From Oligoflexales bacterium (GTDB lineage: Bacteria; Bdellovibrionota_B; Oligoflexia; Oligoflexales; CACXFL01): a stretch of 12,284 nucleotides of DNA. Position numbers and translations under genes: made by a program. The notes below the pieces were generated by a model. The model had not been told where the DNA came from, searched no databases, and was given only the letters and a program-made list of their open reading frames with translations. The stretch is from assembly GCA_028282865.1 (NCBI GenBank), contig JANQHA010000028.1, forward strand, positions 1-12,284, given 5' to 3'. Positions 8,577 through 12,284 of the stretch are shown one piece after another; positions within the stretch are counted from its first letter, which is position 1, and the number at the start of each line of letters is the position of its first letter.

Positions 8577-9244
8577 TGATCGAATGGATTCGAGGTCGAT
8601 GTATAAGAGTTACGGGATCGTCAGTGGTCGTTGACGTCAACGGAATTGGCTATGGTTTGGAAATGCCACTAACCAGTCTGTGTGATTTGAAAGATGACCA
8701 AGGTGATGTGGAGCTTTGGGTTCATACTTACGTTCGAGAAGATGCTATCCGGCTATTTGGCTTTATCACTAATGAGCAGAAGTCGGTATTTAGTACTCTC
8801 ATAGGTCTGAGTGGAGTTGGCCCGAAGGTTGCGCTGGCTATATTATCTACATTGTCTATCGATATGATCAAGCAGGCGGTCATCGACCAACGGGTTGATG
8901 TTTTCGAGATGGTTCCAGGTATTGGCAAACGCTCGGCCGAAAAAATCCTTGTAGAATTAAAGTCTAAAATAAAAAAACTGCAAGGGGCGACTATTGGCAC
9001 CAAAGAGCCCGCTATCTCAAGCGTCGAGCCGGAGATTGTAGATGACGTGCGGTCAGCATTAGAGAACTTTGGCTTTAAAGCAAAGGTGATAAACCCGATT
9101 TTAACTCGTATTTTGAAAAAAGACGGAGAAGCGGTTGATTTTCAAGGTATGATGCGGCAGGCGCTGGTTGAGCTTGGGCCGGGGTCTTCTGAAGTATCGT
9201 CTACACCTGTTATAGACAAGGGTGTGGACTCACCTTTATTCTAG
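8573..9244 (+). CDS. ruvA: Holliday junction branch-migration complex subunit RuvA
   Basis: RuvA binds four-way DNA junctions as a tetramer and loads the RuvB motor. The 223-residue protein has the N-terminal OB domain (WIRGRCIRV to about 65, including HTYVREDAIRLFGF). Two helix-hairpin-helix motifs follow: LSGVGPKVA at about 79-87 and VPGIGKRSAEKI at about 114-125. A flexible linker leads to the C-terminal RuvB-binding domain (about 155-200). The tail after that domain is somewhat longer than in E. coli RuvA (203 residues). Two start codons are possible: ATG at 8573, overlapping the upstream stop as ATGA, and ATG at 8576. GGGGGA at 8561-8566 serves either one, and most RuvA proteins begin with a single Met-Ile, so 8576 is a real alternative. 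Translation is likely coupled to the HAMP gene. Confidence 0.96.
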   Translation: MMIEWIRGRCIRVTGSSVVVDVNGIGYGLEMPLTSLCDLKDDQGDVELWVHTYVREDAIRLFGFITNEQKSVFSTLIGLSGVGPKVALAILSTLSIDMIKQAVIDQRVDVFEMVPGIGKRSAEKILVELKSKIKKLQGATIGTKEPAISSVEPEIVDDVRSALENFGFKAKVINPILTRILKKDGEAVDFQGMMRQALVELGPGSSEVSSTPVIDKGVDSPLF

Positions 9245-9259
9245 TTATACGGTGATGTT

Positions 9260-10288
9260 ATGGAAAAAAAGACCGACGTTGAAGTAACGCGCTATTTTGA
9301 TGCTCAGGCTTCGGCTGAAGAGCTTAGTCAAGAGCGACTCCCAGAAAACCGACTCAGGCCTAAGAGCTTTGATGAATACCCGGGGCAAGAGCGCGCGCGA
9401 GAAAACTTGCGGGTTTATGTCGAGGCTGCTAAACGACGGACCGAGGCTTTGGACCATGTATTACTTCACGGCCCTCCTGGGTTAGGCAAAACCTCGTTAG
9501 CAAAAATCGTATCTTTCGAGCTTGGCGTTCCCTTTGTACAAACTAGTGGCCCTGCGCTAGATAAAGCTGGAGATTTAGCTGGTATTCTAGCAGGCCTCGA
9601 GGTCAATTCAGTGCTATTTATAGACGAGATTCACCGTCTTTCGATAGTAGTCGAAGAAATTTTATACTCTGCGTTAGAAGATTTTTATATCGATGTTGTT
9701 GTTGGGCAAGGACCGACTGCTCGCAGTATCAAGATGCCTGTAGTTCCTTTTACCCTTGTCGGGGCTACTACTCGTATGGCTTCTTTGAGTAGTCCTCTCG
9801 TGAGTCGTTTTGGAATCAGAGAGCGTTTTGAGTACTATGATGTAAGTTCACTGACTCAAATTATTACTAGATCAGCTCATATCGAAGGAATCAACTTATC
9901 TGCGAGCGCTGCGAAAGAGCTCGCAATTCGCTCTAGAGGAACTCCTAGGATTGCTAACCGGCTTTTGCGGCGCGTACGAGATTTTGCTGAAGTTAAAGGT
10001 GAGTCCACTGTCACTGCTGATCGAGTTGATGTGGCTTTGAGCAGTATGGAGATTGATTGCCGAGGATTAGAGCCCCTAGATAGGAAGATTATGTCGACGC
10101 TACTCAGTCGCTATGATGGCGGTCCAGTTGGGGTAGAAACTCTTGCGCATACTATCGGTGAAGATAGATCTACTATCGAAGAAGTCTATGAGCCCTTCTT
10201 AGTGCACAATGGGCTAATAAGGCGCGGGCCCCGAGGTAGAGAGATCACCGAGCAAGGCCGCAAGCATATTGAGCAGGAAAGTTTTTGA
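9260..10288 (+). CDS. ruvB: Holliday junction branch-migration ATPase RuvB
   Basis: RuvB is the hexameric AAA+ motor that, with RuvA, drives branch migration of Holliday junctions. The 342-residue protein has the family's LRPKSFDEYPGQ entry. Walker A is GPPGLGKT at 71-78 and Walker B is FIDEIH, with Asp122 and Glu123. The sensor 1 region is GATTRMASLSSPLVSRFG, containing the arginine finger Arg183, and sensor 2 is GTPRIANRLLRRVRDFA. The C-terminal winged helix includes GGPVGVETLAHTIGEDRSTIEEVYEPFL and the conserved RGPRGR. All catalytic residues are present. It starts 15 bases after ruvA with only a weak GGTGA at 9251-9255. ruvC, often adjacent in proteobacteria, is absent from the window. 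Confidence 0.98.
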   Translation: MEKKTDVEVTRYFDAQASAEELSQERLPENRLRPKSFDEYPGQERARENLRVYVEAAKRRTEALDHVLLHGPPGLGKTSLAKIVSFELGVPFVQTSGPALDKAGDLAGILAGLEVNSVLFIDEIHRLSIVVEEILYSALEDFYIDVVVGQGPTARSIKMPVVPFTLVGATTRMASLSSPLVSRFGIRERFEYYDVSSLTQIITRSAHIEGINLSASAAKELAIRSRGTPRIANRLLRRVRDFAEVKGESTVTADRVDVALSSMEIDCRGLEPLDRKIMSTLLSRYDGGPVGVETLAHTIGEDRSTIEEVYEPFLVHNGLIRRGPRGREITEQGRKHIEQESF

Positions 10289-10303
10289 AAGAGGGGGTAG
10301 ATC

Positions 10304-11980
10304 ATGACAGGGAGCGTCGCTGATTTTACTGAAAGTAGTCCAAATCATACCGCAAAAAAAAAGCAATCTAGCAGTTCTAGAACGCTATCCTCTAGTAAAA
10401 ACATTAAGTCCAAAGTTAAAATTCACGACAGAACTCAGCTCGAAACCATTTTTACCTACTCATTTGAATCTGAAAGTCGTGGGTTTAATCCGTGCTACAG
10501 TGTCGACGCCTACATGTTTTTCCCTCAGCAATTTGGGATTAATCCCATAACCTACGATCGTTCTAAGTTCTACGCCGATATGCGGGCACTCATCCGGTTT
10601 CGCGAGCCTAAGCTGTCATACGTCGACCTTATGGGCGAGATTAGAGACGACGATGTTTTTGGTTCTCCCATCCGACTCATCGAAGCGAGCATTGATGCAC
10701 TGGCTAAGCCTGGGGCCCAATACTCGTCAGCTTCTGCGATCGACGAAGTCAGGTTGTTTGGCTGTAGCTTTGTAAGTTATTTTTGGCGCCGTATTAAGCG
10801 CAAGAGTGTGTTGCTAAAGAGAGCTAAATCTCCGGAGCAAATTGATGAAGCTGTTTTGGAGGCTATGAAGACTCTAGATAAAGGTCGACGTTTGCTGCAG
10901 GTGTGTCGAGAGCTATTAGGCAAAGCTTCTGAGCTAGAGTCGGATAAAGCTATATTGCTCAAAAAAGAGCTTGGTTTAGTTAATGAGTACTGCAGCTATT
11001 GTTATCGTGACGGTTTGTTGAAGCTATTGACTGTGATCGACTCTCAAAAGACAGCTTATAAATCATTCCGATCTAAGGTAAATGCTTTACTAAGGCTTGA
11101 ACGGTGGTACTCCCGTAAGGCTGGCTTCTTTTGGGTGTCGGAAAATAGCTCACGTTTACTCCTTGAAGAGTATATGCATAGAAGGGGCTCGTTGAAGCGT
11201 CGCATTTGGTCAGTACTATATTTAACAGTACGTCCAGATGCATTCTTTAGGTTTCAGCAGCAGTTTGGTTATATGGTCGCGGCTGGGATGGCTGCCGGAT
11301 GGGCTCTTTTCGCCACCCTGCTGATTTGGAACTACTCCTCGTTTCGCGGGTTCAATGTTTTTGAAGCGTTATCTGCGACCAGTATCTTTGTTATCACTAT
11401 TAGCTTTGTCATGTCCTATGTTTTGAAGGATAGGATCAAAGAACTAGGCCGATCACGCTTTGAAAGAGGTATTTTTAAAAGACGGCCAGATATTGCTTCC
11501 AACATCTATTTTTCCGATACATACGATCAAAAAGTTAAACTAGGTGTTTTGAATGAAATGGTTAATTATGTAAAAGTCGAGCAATTACCGGTTGATGTCC
11601 AGGCCTTACGGCTTGCAAATACCGGATTTGATGTTGATTTAAGCGAGCAGTCCATGGAGGTTTTGAGGTATTCAAAGCAGATTATATTACACCAGAGTGC
11701 TTTGAAGAGGCTTCATTATCCGGTTAAGTCCCTAGACGATATTATTAGACTAAATATCGAGTCCTTTCTTTCCCGGCTCGACTCTCCTTTACATTTAGGT
11801 TTAGTCAGTGATCGCGATAATGGTGGCTTAGAAATTATGATGCCCAAAGTTTATTATGTTGACCTGATATTAAAATATAGGCCTCGGCCAAAATCGAAGA
11901 AAGATCGTACTGTTTCTCACGAATACTTCCGTTTGGTGCTAGATAAACGGGGTTTATCGCGAATCGAACAGTTAAAATGA
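10304..11980 (+). CDS. Unrecognised 558-residue membrane protein linked to ruvB
   Basis: I do not recognise this family. The first 35 residues or so are Ser/Lys-rich and probably disordered. A soluble part follows, with the aromatic stretch CYSVDAYMFFPQQFGI at about 64-79 and FYADMRALIRFREPKLSYVDLMG after it. A long helical, charged region covers about 150-300. Two membrane helices lie at about 326-344 and 354-374, joined by only about 9 residues. They are flanked by strongly basic stretches (LKRRIWSVLY and RFQQQ before; KDRIKELGRSRFERGIFKRR after), which suggests a membrane hairpin with both ends in the cytoplasm. A C-terminal domain of about 180 residues ends with YVDLILKYRPRPKSKKDR. There is no signal peptide. 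GAGGGGG at 10291-10297 sits 6 bases before the ATG and the gap to ruvB is 15 bases, so it is probably co-transcribed with ruvAB. The context gives no firm function. Confidence 0.85.
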   Translation: MTGSVADFTESSPNHTAKKKQSSSSRTLSSSKNIKSKVKIHDRTQLETIFTYSFESESRGFNPCYSVDAYMFFPQQFGINPITYDRSKFYADMRALIRFREPKLSYVDLMGEIRDDDVFGSPIRLIEASIDALAKPGAQYSSASAIDEVRLFGCSFVSYFWRRIKRKSVLLKRAKSPEQIDEAVLEAMKTLDKGRRLLQVCRELLGKASELESDKAILLKKELGLVNEYCSYCYRDGLLKLLTVIDSQKTAYKSFRSKVNALLRLERWYSRKAGFFWVSENSSRLLLEEYMHRRGSLKRRIWSVLYLTVRPDAFFRFQQQFGYMVAAGMAAGWALFATLLIWNYSSFRGFNVFEALSATSIFVITISFVMSYVLKDRIKELGRSRFERGIFKRRPDIASNIYFSDTYDQKVKLGVLNEMVNYVKVEQLPVDVQALRLANTGFDVDLSEQSMEVLRYSKQIILHQSALKRLHYPVKSLDDIIRLNIESFLSRLDSPLHLGLVSDRDNGGLEIMMPKVYYVDLILKYRPRPKSKKDRTVSHEYFRLVLDKRGLSRIEQLK

Positions 11981-12016
11981 AAAAAAAAATAAAAAAACTT
12001 TCCCCAGCTTGAAAGT
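11981..12016 (-). terminator. Terminator-like hairpin facing the minus strand
   Basis: ACTTTC at 11997-12002 and GAAAGT at 12011-12016 form a 6-base-pair stem with an 8-base loop. Read on the minus strand, the hairpin is followed by a U-rich run from the A tract at 11981-11997 (seven T, one A, then nine T). That is the layout of an intrinsic terminator for leftward transcription. The stem is short and AT-rich, and no minus-strand gene is visible to its right, so it may be chance. Confidence 0.3.
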
Positions 12017-12063
12017 ATTCTTAAAAACTCTAAAAGTCTTGAGCAGTAACGTATTCACGAAAG

Positions 12064-12072
12064 TTATCCACA
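12064..12072 (+). promoter_or_regulatory. Perfect DnaA-box sequence
   Basis: TTATCCACA is an exact match to the strong consensus DnaA box (TTATNCACA; identical to E. coli R1), flanked as GTTATCCACAG. It lies in the AT-rich intergenic region. An approximate second site, GTATTCACG at 12051-12059 (6 of 9 matches), is 4 bases upstream on the same strand. A given 9-mer is expected about 0.1 times by chance in a window of this size counting both strands, so one copy is suggestive but not proof of DnaA binding. Confidence 0.45.
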
Positions 12073-12111
12073 GATTTTTCAATGGTTAATGCAATTGATA
12101 AACCTTCTTTT

Positions 12112-12161
12112 CAACCTTTTTATTAAACATAACTGTTCTTAAGGGTTGGAATATTTTTTTT
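12112..12161 (+). terminator. Possible intrinsic terminator of the ruvAB unit
   Basis: CAACCTTT at 12112-12119 pairs with AAGGGTTG at 12141-12148 (8 pairs, one of them G-U), with a 21-base loop. Five bases later comes a run of eight T residues (12154-12161). It lies about 130 bases after the stop of the unknown membrane protein, so it could end the HAMP-ruvA-ruvB-membrane-protein transcript. The loop is large and the spacing to the T run is not ideal. Confidence 0.35.
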
Positions 12162-12174
12162 AATTAATTACACT
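12146..12174 (+). promoter_or_regulatory. Possible promoter of the gene at the right edge
   Basis: TTGGAA at 12146-12151 and TACACT at 12169-12174 are 17 bases apart, each matching 4 of 6 consensus positions. An AT-rich spacer and a position about 57 bases before the GTG start at 12231 suit a promoter. It partly overlaps the terminator-like structure just upstream. TTGATA at 12095-12100 is a better -35 but has no good -10 at normal spacing. Confidence 0.3.
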
Positions 12175-12230
12175 AGTGAGTATAGAGAAATTAAGCATTG
12201 TTTCCAAAGAACTATAGAGGAGGGTTATCA

Positions 12231-12284
12231 GTGCTATTGAAGGGATTGAAAATTGTATTTCTAGGTGCTGCAGGAGCCTTGTTC
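12231..12284 (+). CDS. 5' end of a probable exported or membrane protein (partial)
   Basis: A strong ribosome binding site, GAGGAGGG at 12217-12224, sits 6 bases before a GTG start. The 18 codons to the window edge read MLLKGLKIVFLGAAGALF with the GTG taken as Met. Two lysines followed by a hydrophobic, Ala/Gly-rich run look like the start of a Sec signal peptide or a first membrane helix. Too little is present to name the protein, and cleavage or lipidation signals would lie beyond the edge. It has its own AT-rich upstream region and a possible promoter, so it is probably not part of the ruvAB unit. Confidence 0.6.
   Translation, partial: MLLKGLKIVFLGAAGALF

Larger units (their letters stand above)
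11981..12230. other. AT-rich intergenic region
   Basis: By my count these 250 bases hold 70 G or C (about 28%), clearly below the genes on either side. The region starts with an A tract, and contains a perfect DnaA-box 9-mer, two terminator-like structures facing opposite strands, a T8 tract, an ATTAATTA-type stretch and a candidate promoter. These are listed separately. I see no tRNA and no convincing small gene. Confidence 0.7.

Noticed and set aside
10534..10547. 14-base perfect palindrome TGGGATTAATCCCA inside the unknown membrane protein gene
   Set aside because: It is well inside a coding region, occurs once as far as I can read, and no regulator is implied.
12082..12126. 14-codon open frame starting at an ATG in the AT-rich intergenic region
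   Set aside because: No ribosome binding site, and the composition is that of the surrounding non-coding DNA.
1..12284. Mobile elements, phage genes, CRISPR arrays or a defence system
   Set aside because: No transposase, integrase, repeat array or toxin-antitoxin-like gene was seen; nearly all the sequence is accounted for by conserved housekeeping genes on one strand.

Overview
This window looks like a core-gene region of a bacterial chromosome. It has moderate GC, and all supported genes lie on the + strand. Gene content and order (rimP-nusA-infB-rbfA-truB, then metK, then ruvA-ruvB) are Gram-negative in character. The long IF2 linker with a second N-terminal domain, and a small HAMP-only membrane protein next to ruvAB, recall the old Deltaproteobacteria / Bdellovibrionota. 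That placement is inference from memory; no marker in the window fixes the taxon. I see no mobile elements, CRISPR array, rRNA or tRNA.

Layout. Bases 3-278 are the 3' end of an unrecognised gene, followed by a terminator-like hairpin at about 377-439. From 503 to 7866 runs a tightly packed gene block: rimP (TTG start), nusA, infB, rbfA, truB and metK. The first five make the classical transcription/translation cluster: 30S maturation (RimP, RbfA), transcript elongation and termination control (NusA), initiation (IF2) and tRNA pseudouridine 55 (TruB). metK, for S-adenosylmethionine synthesis, is coupled to truB by a TAATG overlap, in the place where rpsO-pnp sits in Escherichia coli. A GC-rich hairpin at 7915-7946 probably ends this unit.

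A second unit starts at about 7961 with a promoter-like sequence whose -10 lies almost on the start codon of the next gene. It holds a two-helix HAMP protein with no output domain, ruvA (ATGA overlap), ruvB, and a 558-residue membrane protein of unknown function 15 bases after ruvB. RuvA and RuvB together form the Holliday-junction branch-migration motor; ruvC is not in the window.

The last part (11981-12230) is an intergenic region of about 28% GC. It contains a perfect DnaA-box 9-mer, a possible + strand terminator, a terminator-like structure facing the minus strand, and a possible promoter. It leads to the first 18 codons of a gene with a signal-peptide-like N terminus that runs off the end.

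Most of the window is ordinary housekeeping DNA. The points most worth a second look are the unknown ruvB-linked membrane protein, the HAMP-only protein with a likely leaderless start, the metK position, and the AT-rich DnaA-box intergenic region.
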